This document shows, piece after piece, positions 12,958-24,834 of a stretch of DNA of 64,000 bases (its first letter is position 1; each line of letters begins with the position of its first letter). The stretch spans positions 1 through 64,000 of the forward strand of contig CAXKVV010000022.1 of the NCBI GenBank assembly GCA_964058805.1, in the 5' to 3' direction. Under the pieces are notes generated by a model. The model saw only the letters and a list, made by a program, of their open reading frames with translations. It searched no databases and was not told the origin of the DNA. Origin of the DNA: Schoenoplectus triqueter. Its lineage: Eukaryota > Streptophyta > Magnoliopsida > Poales > Cyperaceae. The translations under genes and the position numbers were made by a program.

Positions 12958-13018
12958 CTTTTGTGTTTCTGTTTTCCGATGTTCATTTTCCTTGTGCTTA
13001 TTGCTATACAAAAGATGA

Positions 13019-13960
13019 AAGGGAAATAATTCTGCTTACACAATGCATCTGTATCAAATCCTGTGCAGACTCATGACTGGATTGAGAGAGGAGAGGAGAG
13101 AGGAATAGGGTGGGATGGGAGGGTATTTTAGGTGTTAAGTATAACATCATATTTTTAACTTTTTTATTATAATGACAAAAAAATAATTTACTTGTTTGTA
13201 GTGACATTAAGTTATTTTGAAGTTCAGAGTGATATTTTTCTAATTTCTAAACTTTTGTGGAATTTAACTAATTTTCCTTTTTTTCAATTTTTGTTTCACG
13301 CGCTGATTTTGCTAAATTGTAGTAGTCGCATCTTAAGGGATTGCATTAGTTCATTGTTTTCATCAGCCATTTAAGATTTCCCACCACATATGCGCATTAT
13401 TCGAAGTTGATTTTTTTTTTTTTGTCAAATTTGCTAGTTTTGTTTTTATTCAATATATGTCCAAGGTAGTTAAATATCCATGAAATTTTGTGCACTTGAG
13501 AAATCAAAATTGGATCTAGTTCCTTCTATTTTCTTATTTCTATATCTAAACCGAGTAGTAGTCTGTTGATTTTGTTGCGCAAAAACGATAAAGTTTGTGT
13601 GCATATGCAGTGCTCTACTTACATTAATACGATTAACAATTTTCTAAATTCTTATACATAAAAAAAGGTCCCGTTAGATTTGCGGACTACCTATTCGACA
13701 AAAAGTCACCTATAACTTTTGCAATAAGTAATATGCTTATTACAAAAGCACCAGACCTGGTTTAGCGCAAAGCACCAGACCTGGTTTAAGATGCAATTTC
13801 AATTCGATTTTTCAAAATCCACTAATTTCCATAAGAGATCAACTAACTGTATCTCACATCTATATCTCGATTTGTACCCCCAACTAAATAAATTGTTGAC
13901 CACGTTGACCACATTTTCAAACATCAACAGATCATTCGTTTGCGGATGATTATCGAAATC
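13019..13960. other. AT-rich intergenic DNA, no gene seen
   Basis: Low-complexity T- and A-rich sequence. A short duplication of GCACCAGACCTGGTTTA (near 13749 and 13772) is the only structure noted. Confidence 0.5.
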
Positions 13961-14510
13961 TTAATATCGGAAGTCTTAAATTTTAATACTGAAAAAACTA
14001 AGTCTTAATATCTAATATATCAAGTCATATTTTAAATTTTAAATTTATATTTGAACATCAATGTCTTAAAACTGAATGTCTCAAGTCTAAATAAGAGAAA
14101 TACGATGTCTTAATATCTAATATTATAAATTATATTTTAAATTAAAATTTATATTTAGACGACAATCACGATATTGATAAGTATTTATACTTGAACCTCA
14201 TTATCTTAAAACTGAATATCTCAAATCTTAACACGAGAAATACGATGTCTTAATATTTAATATTACAAATCATATTTTTTAAACTTAAAATTTATATTTA
14301 AACGCCCATCAGAATATAGATAAGTATATATACCTAAACTTTAATGTGCTAAAATCGAATGTTTCAAGTCCTAACACACAAAAAATGGCGTCTTAATATT
14401 CAATATTATAAGTCATAATTTTGAATTTCAAATTTACATTTGAACGTCCATCAGGATATAAACAATTCTGTATTCATAAACTATAATATTTTAAAATCTA
14501 AGTCAAGAAT
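13960..14510. repeat. degenerate tandem repeat, about 140-bp period
   Basis: The phrase GTCTTAATATCTAATATTA starts near 14002, 14107, 14247 and 14390 (intervals 105, 140, 143). Each copy continues into ATTTAAATTTATATTTGAAC and then a TCTTAAAACTGAATGTCTCA segment. AT-rich, heavily diverged, no coding capacity. Weaker relatives of the GTCTTAATA phrase continue to about 15000. Confidence 0.75.
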
Positions 14511-15272
14511 AATTATTTACTCTCTTGTTTGAATATCAAAGAGAGTTATACAATTAAATTTCTATCTTGAATAAGCCGATAACAATAAGGATACAATATA
14601 TGTTGTTACACAAAGATAGAAACAACCACCCGATGAAGTCAAACTGCTCATTAAACAATAATGGCTCTTCTGAAACTCTCTAGACCGTTCTATAGACGAT
14701 ATTCAAAATCTTAAGAGTTGTCATATGATGTCTTAATACATAATGCTATAAGTTTTTTTTAGGTTTAAAGGATATAAAAATCTTAAATATTTGTTGAATA
14801 TTATTTAAACTAAATTTTATATCTAATGTAACAACTAAGAAATTAAGTCTTAATAAACTTTATCTAAAATAATACATAATTTATATTCGATATAAAATCT
14901 CATAAATAAAGTCTTAAAATTTAACATTAGAAATTTTAAGATTATTCATCTGATGTCTTAATATATAATTCAAAAAATATTTATCAAACATTCCTAGATC
15001 CAAATCTCTATATCTAATTATTCTCGTCTTAAGACTTAACGATTAAATTCTTAGTACTGATTAATAAAATATATTTTACTTAAAAGATTTAAAATTTTAT
15101 AATATTTTCTAAATATAGACTATGAGTCTATTATCATCATCATTATCATCCTTATTTATTTATTTATTATTATTATTATTATTATTTTATTTATTTATTT
15201 TCCTTTTCTTTCATCATACTTATTATTATCACTGATATTTGAGATCTTTGATTTTGTGCTTTCCGATTGGGT
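14511..15272. other. AT-rich DNA with short TTA/TTTA microsatellite
   Basis: No gene. A simple run of ATTTATTTATTATTATTATT lies near 15157-15200. Confidence 0.6.
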
Positions 15273-15337
15273 TTCATTTCTAGCCTACCCCAATTTATTT
15301 GGGATTAAAAGCTTTGTTGTTGTTGTTGTTGTTGTTG
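15273..15337 (+). mobile_element. SINE-like 3' tail ending in (TTG)n
   Basis: The stretch CCCCAATTTATTTGGGATTA followed by AAAGCTTTG and at least seven TTG units resembles the 3' end of plant Au-type SINEs (family phrase 'CAACTTGTTTGGGACT' followed by TTG repeats). No tRNA-like A and B boxes are evident upstream, so only a truncated tail is supported. Confidence 0.45.
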
Positions 15338-17070
15338 ATTTTCTAAATATAGATATCTTTATTATCTTAACTAAAGCCTTACAATTGATAAATTTATATT
15401 TAGTATTTTTTTAATATCTTAAGACCTTATAATTTATAGTTATAAAAAATAATCTTAGTAAATAATAAAAATTATTTTTATATCATATATCATTAAGTCA
15501 TAATATTATCAAGAATATATAATAGATATGTAACACAAAATAATATTTTTAAAATAATTATGATAAAACAAGTTTAATATTTAATATAAATAACTCTTAA
15601 TATCTATCATAACACATCTTATTGTATCATTCAAAATATAATTTATAGTTTAGTCTTAATTTTTATTATTACAAATAAATCTATATATATTACATACACG
15701 TTTCAATATGTAGTGTACATCTACTGACTAAATTTTATATTAATATATCATTTAAAATATAATTTATAGTTTAGTCTTAATTTTCATTAGTACAAACAAT
15801 ATAATCTCTCTTAGTTTTGTGTTGAATTTTCTTCAATATCAATTCTCAATATTACGATCAAGTCTTTATAATTTGTATAATATAATTTTATACCTAGTAT
15901 AATTAAGTCTTCATCCATATTATACTAAGTCTGACACACATATATTTAATATAACAAAATATTTTTTTGTGTTCTCTCTTATCTCTCAAACAATTCATTC
16001 GAATTAATACTTAAATTTTTTCTTACTCTTATAAATTGATTTAGTTTCACTTCTTAATCAATCGAACTTCAAAATATGAGTTTCAACACATTCTTTTTGT
16101 GCATGAGAAGTGAAATGATGATCTAAACACTTAGAACATTAGAGAACTTGCTTAAAGCTTAACATATCATCTTCTTGACCTAAAAAAATATTTGATTAAT
16201 CAATTGAGATTCACCCGCACTAAATTACTCCAATCGAATTTCTAATTGAAATACTTTCTCCCTTGATTTTTTCCAAATCTTTGATCCATTTAATATGTAA
16301 TTTAGCTCATTGTGTTATTCTCATCGCTAGCTTTCCAACGATATATAATATAAAGGATAACTCTCAAAGATGAGAAAAATATCATTAGGATTTTGATTCA
16401 AACGGATTAAGTACATGACTCGTGTTTTTTTATTTTTCTGTCAAATTCAAATTGAATAACAGTTAGGAATTAATTAGCTTAATTAAGATAGTTGAGATAT
16501 AAAATGATATATAAAAATTGGGGTATAAAAACTTCTCTTTCCATAACGTTAGATTTGCAGAACCAAATTATAGCTCTAAACACGTAGTACATTTTTTGCT
16601 CCATCACTGCTACTGTGCTACCTAGATCAGTGCCTTTTCAGCAATTTATAACATAAGATACTCTGGTACACTATTCCTTCAATTCTCAAAAACAACGACA
16701 AGATACTGTTATAAGAAGTGACCTGAGAAAATGACAATAAAACCTGACTGACGTATACTACCAATAAACTCAAAAAGAAATAAAGCAAAAATATAGTAAT
16801 AATTGTTTTTATCAGGAGTAATAAGACCTTCAATTTCACTCGAATCACAGGTGAGGTCATCTTTTCCGTTTGTCGGTGATGCCATTGTATATATACAGCA
16901 ATTGACTCATTCTTTTTATTGAATATATGCACATCAAAGCAATAAACAAGTAAAACTGTCCTTACACCTGCGATCTGTATTTGCATTTGTGACGAATGGT
17001 TGGCATATATAAAAAGAACCTGAGAAAATCAACAATATAAATTCTTAAAGATAGTCTTCATGAAGGACAC
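15338..17070. other. AT-rich intergenic DNA and 3' side of the RING gene
   Basis: No convincing gene. A near-repeat of about 60 bp containing ATATAATTTATAGTTTAGTC occurs near 15640 and 15757. The minus frame at 16627-16986 lies just past the stop of the RING gene and is probably 3' untranslated DNA. Confidence 0.5.
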
Positions 17071-19229
17071 TTATACCTCCAGTTCATCATTGTTGGCTTT
17101 TACTATGCAATATTTACAAAGTGGGCAGGTTGCATTAATGTGCAACCATTTGTCAATGCAAGCACAGTGAAAATGGTGTGAGCAAGGTAGTTCCCGCAAC
17201 TCCGCCCCATCATCATATCGGGAAAGACAAATGCAACATTCCTGCATGCAACTCAAACACACATCCAAGTTATATAGTGAAATTGCACATGTTGCAGTGC
17301 ATTGGCATTTTTTTTTATCTTGCACAAGCTCTATTAATCTATTAAGCTATGAAGCAATCAATTTTACACAGGCAAATTTTAAAACTGCATTTTTCAGTAA
17401 AGCCTCAATTTAATCAATTTTGCCCTCCAAACGGTCACTAATACATCTATTTCAACTATTTATGCCTCAACTGAAATCAATAGTTTTAGGAAATACCGCA
17501 TTTTCAGATAAAAGAGCATGCTCAATTGCTGGATCACTTCCAATCATGGTTATAACTCCATTTGTATTTGCACTGTCACCACCACCTAACCTTCTAAATT
17601 TATATTTTGGCAGCTGGCAGATGGCTTCATCAGAAGCTCCATGTTGCTTCGGAAAAAACATAATGCGTCAAAAAAAGAAAGATTCTCTGACCAATACGGG
17701 CAAATGTACAGTAAAATGGCATACTTGATCTGCCACAGCATAGAGTACAGCTATGATACAGGGAAGACAACAGCAAACTGCAACCCCAATAACACAAGCA
17801 AGCGCCGCACAGAAGACCACAAAGAATACATCAAATGCCAGAAATACTATGCACAGCCTAATAAAAGAGAGAACAGATAAGTGCCAATATGGAGTCACTA
17901 AAAATCAAGAAGATACAAGTAGTAACAAGTACTAGTGTTGAGAAGATTTTAACTTCTGCAGTCCATTTGCCATAACAGACTATTTGTTTTCTAACTAAAA
18001 TAGAAATTTCTATTCTTAACCCAGTTTAGCTATACCATGAATTCTCGATGGCAATTGAGAGGCAAAAGCCTCTGTTAAACAGGTTGAGATACTGGCATTT
18101 ACAAGTTACAACACAGGTAATCCTTAGATCAAGAGTGGAATAATACTATACCAAAGGTGCTGCGGGTTGTGTAGAAAGTGTACCAGTAAAGTTGAGGGGC
18201 CTCCTGAATGAGAGCTTGGCCACCAGCAGAAACCCAATAGAATCCAATAATCCACCAAAAGAACGAAAACACTGTATTAGCTGACTCCAAATGTTTCACA
18301 AAGCTGCAGCCAAACAAAAGTTGATGATAACAGTAAATAGGTAATCTTCAAAGAAGAAAAAGGTAGGTGCAGTTATGAATTAAGATGGTAATTTAGAGAC
18401 AAGGCTGGAATAAGACCCTGATCAGCTTCCCTGAAGGTTATTTAATTTTATTCCCTTCCATACTGTAACCTAATAGAAGATGGCCTCAATCTATGGTGCC
18501 GTTCAATTAGGTACTTTAGGAGCAATGAAACTGGGACTATGCTGGTTTGAACCCATCATTTATTGTTAAGAGGGAAAAGATTAAAACCCTCCAATGACAT
18601 GTGATGTTACATCATTCTTTATTAATAAAAATTAATTACAAGAGAATAGCTGCCTATTTAGTCTTTGAATATCTATTCTGACACCAATTTTGCTGATTCC
18701 TAATCTAAAGAGTTCCAAAAACAAAGAACATCGGTTACTACCTTGTGGTTTCCTCACTTTGACCTTGCCGGTGTTGATACCTGAAATCCCAGCCCATTTC
18801 CAAATCGGACAGTGACCCATAACCAGGTTCAGCACGCCTTCTCTCTTCCATCTCCTCTTCCTCCCCTCCTATCATCCTTCTCTTATACTCAGCCAAGACA
18901 CACACAACATGCATAATACACTGAACAACATATCCCACTATCCAGAGCCGAAGTGAGACCACTGGCTTCTCCTCTTTACTTATATAAAGCACAAAACCAG
19001 CTACAACCACAAATGCGAGATTCCACAGAGTATCTAACGCAACTACCGGTTTGGAATAAGGCCAGCCGCTTTGCCTGTCTTCTAATTGATCGGTCGCCGA
19101 TTCACGAACAAGGGATGAGGGTTGCCGTGCCGTGCGCGTGCGGCGGAGGAAGCTCGCAACACCTCCTAGACGAGTTCTCCGGCGATCGCCGGAAAGGAGG
19201 GAAGATAGATCAATGGTGAATGACGACAT
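17071..19229 (-). CDS. multi-pass membrane RING-H2 E3 ubiquitin ligase (At1g12760/At1g63170-like), 353 aa
   Basis: Five exons on the minus strand: 19229-18742, 18303-18184, 17857-17725, 17646-17497 and 17241-17071. They join in frame (488+120+133+150+171 nt) with GT-AG introns and a TAA stop. Residues 1-60 are basic and contain [17 protein letters not shown], the conserved lead-in of this plant family. Hydrophobic segments lie near 62-84, 91-115, 172-190 and 204-245, the last long enough for two passes. The C-terminal RING-H2 starts at ECCICL (Cys299) and has the spacing C-x2-C-x14-C-x-H-x2-H-x2-C-x10-C-x2-C, ending at Cys339, so all eight zinc ligands are present. The family is inferred to attach ubiquitin to substrates at a membrane; the substrate is unknown. 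The start was chosen because the frame opens there and the N-terminus matches family length. Exon 4 begins after an unusual CCGAAG acceptor, adding one residue (QHGAS for the family's EGAS). Confidence 0.93.
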
Positions 19230-19473
19230 TGCGGGAATTCGCCAGATTGTGGATCAGAGAGGTTGAAATTGGAGATTAAGAAGCGTTAGTGCTGGATGTT
19301 TGGTTCGAGCACTTTTGATTTGGTGCTTTTTCTCTCTCTCTTTCTGGTCGGAAATTTTTTGACTGTATCATTTTTATTTGACCTTTTGTTGAGGAGTACG
19401 AAGTGCGGAGGTGAAAGCTGATTTTTAAACGATATTATAGCTAATTTTTTAAAAAAAAAATACCGTTAATAAC

Positions 19474-19533
19474 GATTTTTAGCTAATAATTGTCGTTAAA
19501 GGATTCTTTAGCAACTATTATTAGTTAAAAATC
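19474..19533. repeat. imperfect inverted repeat, MITE-like hairpin
   Basis: The left arm GATTTTTAGCTAATAATTGT pairs with the reverse complement of the right arm (GATTTTTAACTAATAATAGT read on the minus strand). Arms are about 28-30 bp with a loop of a few bases. It lies in the 5' flank of the RING gene. Further A/T-rich flanks suggest a larger degraded MITE, but no termini could be fixed. Confidence 0.6.
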
Positions 19534-19975
19534 ATTACTAAAAATTCATTTAAAAACAGTTTTTATGAGTGTAGGAAGGTGAAGCGTTATAAAGATTGAG
19601 GAGCTATTATAATGATTTTCTGCGGCAGAAATTTTTTTCCTTATGATTTTATGAGGAAACTAATATTATGAATTATATTTTTACATATTTAATTTTATAT
19701 TTTTCACTTGATTTCTTTCAGTTGTCTTCAACATCACCATGCTGATCATTTGATAAAGTCTTCTTAGAATTCTATAAATAACTCAATAAAATTTTATTAA
19801 ATTTAAATAAATTTTATAAAATAACAATCATAAAAATTGTTAAGTCTAACATTAACAAAATACCAATAATACAAAAATATCATATTTATATGTTATTGAC
19901 TACAAATAGTTACAAACATAGATTCAGATAGAGTCGGTAGTCAATTCTGATTGCATTCCTCTAATTGATCATACT

Positions 19976-21780
19976 CACTACCACAAAAAAAATATTTTAG
20001 AATCAGTTATATAAAGGATTTAGCACCGGTTATATAATCGGTTCTAAAACTATGCGATGTTAAATGTTTTAAAAACCGACGCTAAGAGAAGGTGTTAAAT
20101 GGGGCATTTAAAGCCGATTATTTCAAATAACTGATTCTAAAGTCTACCCTTTAGAACCGGTTATTTCAAATAACCGGTTCTAAACTCTTAAAGACTTTAA
20201 TTTGTTTCTTTCTAATCAGCAGTTTAGAGCCGTTTCCAACTGGCTTTAAATAAATGCTTTAATTTAATTCTTTCTAATCAGCCGGTTAGAGCTTTTTCTA
20301 ACCGTTTACAACATAAACCATTATTTATAATTTATTATTTTATTTTTTGAATTAATTTCTCTAAATTTTGATTAAATAATTTAATTTCACCATTAACTAA
20401 TAAAGTATATTTCATTAACAAAATAATTATATATAATTTATATAATATTAAAGAAAATATGAGAAATTTTTTCTCTTTATAATTTCTAAAAAAAATAAAA
20501 AAAATAAATTAAAAAATTTAAATAAACATCAAATCCATTTTTTAGTTTCAAGACGAGATTTAAATCTGTCTTTCTCTTTCCCTTTCTTTTTTTCTTTCTT
20601 CGACCTTTGCTCTTTATCTTTCTTCGTCTCTCAATATCTCTTTTATATATGAAATAGGAGGATGAAAAGTGATAATTCGTAGGATTTAGATTTTTAAATT
20701 TTGGTTTTTAGATCGTCGGATAAGCATCAACTAATGGTTAGATTGAAAACATAGTAATTCGTGGGAGCAAAAAGTTGAAATTCTATTTGTTAATGCAAAT
20801 AATTTCTTTAGAGCCGGTTTTTACTAAAAAATGATTCTAATTCATAAAATTGAATTAGAACTATTTTTATTAAAAAGCGGTTCTAAGAAGGGATCCAATT
20901 ACCATTTTTTGGTGCCCATGGTGTCTATTTATTTATTTATGTATAAATTTAAAAATGTTAACCATTAGATGTATTCTATATCATCTCAATTGTATGTATA
21001 TGAAAAATTAAATATTTTTAACTTTATTTGAATAGCCATCAAGTAACGTGTCTAAATTATAAAATTTGGTCCATTGATTTTATTAATGCTTGATACCTAT
21101 ATAAATAATATCAAAATGATATAATTTTTTGTATACATATATAAGATGATATTTATAAAATATTCCTTCAATTAGTTTTGTTATTTAACAATTTAAATAA
21201 TAGTTATTTGATATTTAATTTTAGTGGCACCGACGTGGGACCAAAATGGTGGTAATTGATCTCTTCTCTTCATAAAATTGAATTAGAACCGGTTTTTATA
21301 AAAAACAGTTCTAATTTAATTTTATGAATTAGAACCGGTTTTAATTAATATGAAGTACTCTAAAATTTAATTTTTAATCTAATTCTATGACGTTAATTAA
21401 TATGAATTTTTAATCAAAGAATTTTTATATTAATATGATGTCAAAGAATTTTATATATTATCATAAATTTTAATCACAATTTAGAATCGATTATTAATAA
21501 CCGGATTTAATTTTCTTAGAATTTAGAACCTGTTTTTGCTAAAATCGGTTTAAATTAAAAAATTTAGAACCGGTTATTTATAACCAATTTTAATTCATTC
21601 AATTGGAACTGATTTTTATATAACCGGTTATAATAAAAAAAATTATAACCGGTTGTTTTACAAAACCGATTCTAATAATTTTAATAAAATTTACAACTCT
21701 GCCACTCTAATCTTTTAGCAGCTGTTTTTAAAAAAACTGATTCTAAATAGCCGATTCTAAATCTAATTTTTCTGGTAGTA
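19976..21780. mobile_element. non-autonomous CACTA (En/Spm) element, 1805 bp
   Basis: The left end reads CACTACCACAAAAAAAATAT. The right end, read on the minus strand, is TACTACCAGAAAAATTAGAT, so the termini match as CACTACCA...TGGTAGTA with one changed terminal base. Both ends are flanked by ACT (19973-19975 and 21781-21783), the 3-bp target duplication expected for this superfamily. Inside are many direct and inverted copies of a subterminal motif AGAACCGGTTATTTATAACC (core ACCGGTT or AACCGG), the usual arrangement for transposase binding sites. No transposase frame is present, so movement would need a partner. It sits 0.75 kb upstream of the RING gene start. Confidence 0.85.
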
Positions 21781-22069
21781 ACTACATCCCAACCTTATCA
21801 GTAATTAATATTTTCTTCAAATACTGTCAATTGTATTTCCGCAAATGCACCAAAAATCAGAAAAATCTCAGCACAATAATGAATTGCTTCAAGCAAAAAA
21901 TGAAAGAAAAAGAAGAAGAGAAGAATAATAACATTACCCATCTAATTGGAAGGGAAAATAATTAATAGTGACAGGAATCCTTTCTCTTCGAAGAATTATA
22001 GCAAGTACTGATCAAATATATGCTTTCATAACTCAATCGAAGCCAAGGCGGTGAAGTAGAAATGGATAG

Positions 22070-22330
22070 TTAGAGAGAGGGAGAGAGGGTAAGAGACTTA
22101 CCACATTGCTCTGGGACTGCTCCTGGAGCATCCCTGACCAGTCGATGAAGAACGCGATCGAGATCAAGAAAGAGAGAGTGAGAGGTGTGGAGCGAAGGAG
22201 AAAAGGTATTGGGGTTTAGATCTATCGCTGGGGAAGAGACGAGCGATGTTTGAACCGAAATGAGGTTTTTATTGCAAAGGGATCGTGAACCGGCACTGAA
22301 CCATGCACCGGAGGCGAGGCTAACTATCAT
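22070..22330 (-). other. possible orphan first exon, 86-codon open frame
   Basis: The minus frame from 22330 is open for 86 codons in a locally GC-richer patch. It contains a good donor (ATGTG|GTAAGTC) near 22100, which would end it at about residue 77. No domain is recognised, and no partner exon is visible towards 21800, where the CACTA element ends. A Mutator-like element begins about 30 bp upstream. It could be the first exon of a truncated gene or a non-coding transcript. Confidence 0.25.
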
Positions 22331-22360
22331 TTGAAGGTTTTTGGTAAATTTTCTCGGTGG

Positions 22361-23301
22361 TCAATGAATTTGTGTTAAAAATCATTTTTAGTCACTCAAT
22401 TTCAATTTCTCCATTTTTAGTCATTAAATTTTATTGTTAATCCAAATTTAATCCTTACTAGTATTTCTGTTAGATAAAGAAACGGATTCAAATACACCGT
22501 TACCATTTTATCTCACCCTCTCTCTACTGGTATACACAATCTCCCTCTTCACCATCCTTCTTCTTTCTCTAATAAAGTGCAGAAACGAAATCAAAGAATA
22601 TATTTTTAATGTTGTTCTCCGTGTAAATTAAAGGAGATATTTTTCTCTCTCTCCACGTCTCATGTTATTTTCTCCCTATATATTTATAATCCATTATCAT
22701 TGTGCTTCAATCCTAGCCAACTCAACTCCTTTATTAAAGCTTTCATAATGAGACCAAACTTTTTAAGAGATATACGTGGCCAATTTTCGAACCTGCTCCA
22801 ACTCTTTGACCCGGAGGAAGAAAATGGGTTGCTAACCACAGTTTTGTGACTACTTCAACTGCCTCCCAACCACAGTTTTGAATTTTGATCTACAAGAAGG
22901 TTTTGTGCATGCATGGAGGATTGTTACTTGAGCTGTACAACCTGGAGCAAATTTCAGAGACTTAGAAAGAAGGGAGAAAATGAGTTGCTAATTTGTTGTG
23001 CTATGCTATGGTCAGAGAGATGGGTGAAAATCATAGGAGATACAAGGAGAAAAACGAGGGAACAGAGAAAAGAGAAAGAAAGTGTTGGTGGAATGGTGAA
23101 GAGAATGAAGATCATATTTCAACTGCCTCCCAACCCAGTAGAGAGGATTTAGAATAAAGAGTTTTAACGGTGTCATTGTATCCATCTATTTTTTTAACAG
23201 AAAATCTAGCAGGGACCAAATTTGAATTACTATTGATATTTAGTGACTTAAAATGGAGAAATTGAAATTGAGCGACTAAAAATGAATTTAGTCTAAATTG
23301 A
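22361..23301. mobile_element. non-autonomous Mutator-like element with long inverted repeats
   Basis: The left end contains ATTTTTAGTCACTCAATTTC, AATTTCTCCATTTTTAGTCA and later CCAAATTTAATCC. The right end, on the minus strand, gives ATTTTTAGTCGCTCAATTTC, AATTTCTCCATTTTAAGTCA and CAAATTTGGTCCC. The arms extend for about 130-150 bp and reach matched ACACCGTTA / ACACCGTTAAAA segments inside. Long terminal inverted repeats with unrelated interior DNA are typical of Mutator-like elements. The only interior frame (22913-23152, plus) shows no transposase motif. The exact ends and a 9-bp target duplication could not be fixed by eye. Confidence 0.7.
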
Positions 23302-24473
23302 ATATTTATTATTATTTTTAGAGCTATTTTTTTAAAATTTAAAAGAATGACTTAAAAACTCAAAACACTCCAAATTTTTGTATTTTATAAGATTTTCATA
23401 TGAAGAATTTAATGAAAACTATAAATTAAAATTTTTGAGATTTTAAAATATAATTTTTGATCCGTTTACATATCGGCTAAAATACAAACGTTTTCATAAT
23501 AGTCTACCCCTCTCTTTCTCTCTATATATAGGATAATTTTATATCAAATGAATGTCATAAAATTATTTCATATTTAATTTATAGTATGTTGGACATATTT
23601 ATTAATTAAAAAATAAGTATATATATGAAGAGAGAAAGAACATATTCATTTAATATTGATTGGATCAATGTTAAACAACAATTAGAGGCCTAACAATATC
23701 CTTTTAGTTTAGGTCCGAGCTGAAAATGAGAGAGATGACATAATTATAACATTAAGAAATATTTAGATATTTTATTTTTGAACAATTTTGCAAATATGCC
23801 ATTAACCGTAATCAACATCCATACATGCAAGCTGAAATTTCAGCCTCCACAAAGGTAAGATTAAAAAAAAATAGTTCATCTCTCTCTTCACTTGCTCATG
23901 TGTTGAGCTAATTAATTTTTTTAATAATTTTTAAAATTTTAAATAGGGCTAAATTAGAATTAAGGCTTTGCTAAAAAAATTACTAGCTAAAAAACTATTA
24001 GCATCTCTTTTGACCCTATTAGATATCTTGGAGGCTTTCATCTCACCGCCAGAAAAAAAAACTATTAACATCTCCTTTGCCCTATAAGATTTATTTTTGA
24101 AACTAGTCCAAAATTATAAGCACATTTAACCCATTAATTAGACTTCTATAAATGATTCTTAAACATTTCTAGCAACTAGATCTATAATTTGTGGAGAAAT
24201 TTTTTAAATATTTCTTTTTGTTCAAATATTTTTCTCCTTCACTAAGTACAATACATACATGATGACATGAAATATAATAAAAAAAATCTCTGTACATTAG
24301 TTGGTTAACGATTCAATTAGCATATAAGAAAATGGACAGAAAAATCTTTTATCATTAAATTTCTTTAAATACAGCTTTCATTAGTCTCAACTTTTTGTGA
24401 CATAAATCGTTATCTGTCGTTTCGTGAAAGGGCAAAATCTATTATTGTACTAGATCTATGATTTCTTTGAGTG

Positions 24474-24834
24474 GGATCCATTGACAATGGGTTATTTTGA
24501 CAACCTTAACAATGGACCTCTAAATAAATATTAAAAAATTCTTTTAAATGAAAAAAGTTTATAGATATATTCATTGATGATCATTTAAATTTCATACAAT
24601 TTTATTGTTGTTTGGTAGTCTATCAAAGAACGTTAAATTGAAATCATTGCAAATTACATAAAAAATTGATGATCTTTGATGGACTATCAAACGATAATAA
24701 AATTGCATGAAATTTGAATGACCCTCAATTTATAAGTATAAAAGCACATCTATAAACTTTTTTTCATTTTTAAGATTTTTTTATATTTATTTAGAAATCC
24801 ATTATTGTCAAAACAACCCATTTTCAACCGATCC
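24474..24834. mobile_element. fold-back MITE, near-complete palindrome of about 360 bp
   Basis: The left arm GACAATGGGTTATTTTGACA through CCTCTAAATAAATATTAAAA is mirrored by the right arm (minus-strand reading GAAAATGGGTTGTTTTGACA then TTTCTAAATAAATATAAAAA). The symmetry continues inward: TTTCATACAATTTTATTGTT near 24592 pairs with ATAATAAAATTGCATGAAAT near 24692, and TAGTCTATCAAAGA pairs with TCTTTGATGGACTA. The centre is near 24655. No coding capacity. The RNA or single strand would form a hairpin of roughly 170-bp arms, a shape that can feed small-RNA production. Confidence 0.88.

Noticed and set aside
16627..16986. 119-codon minus frame just past the RING gene
   Set aside because: No recognisable domain; lies in the expected 3' untranslated region and its hydrophobic run reflects AT-rich codons.
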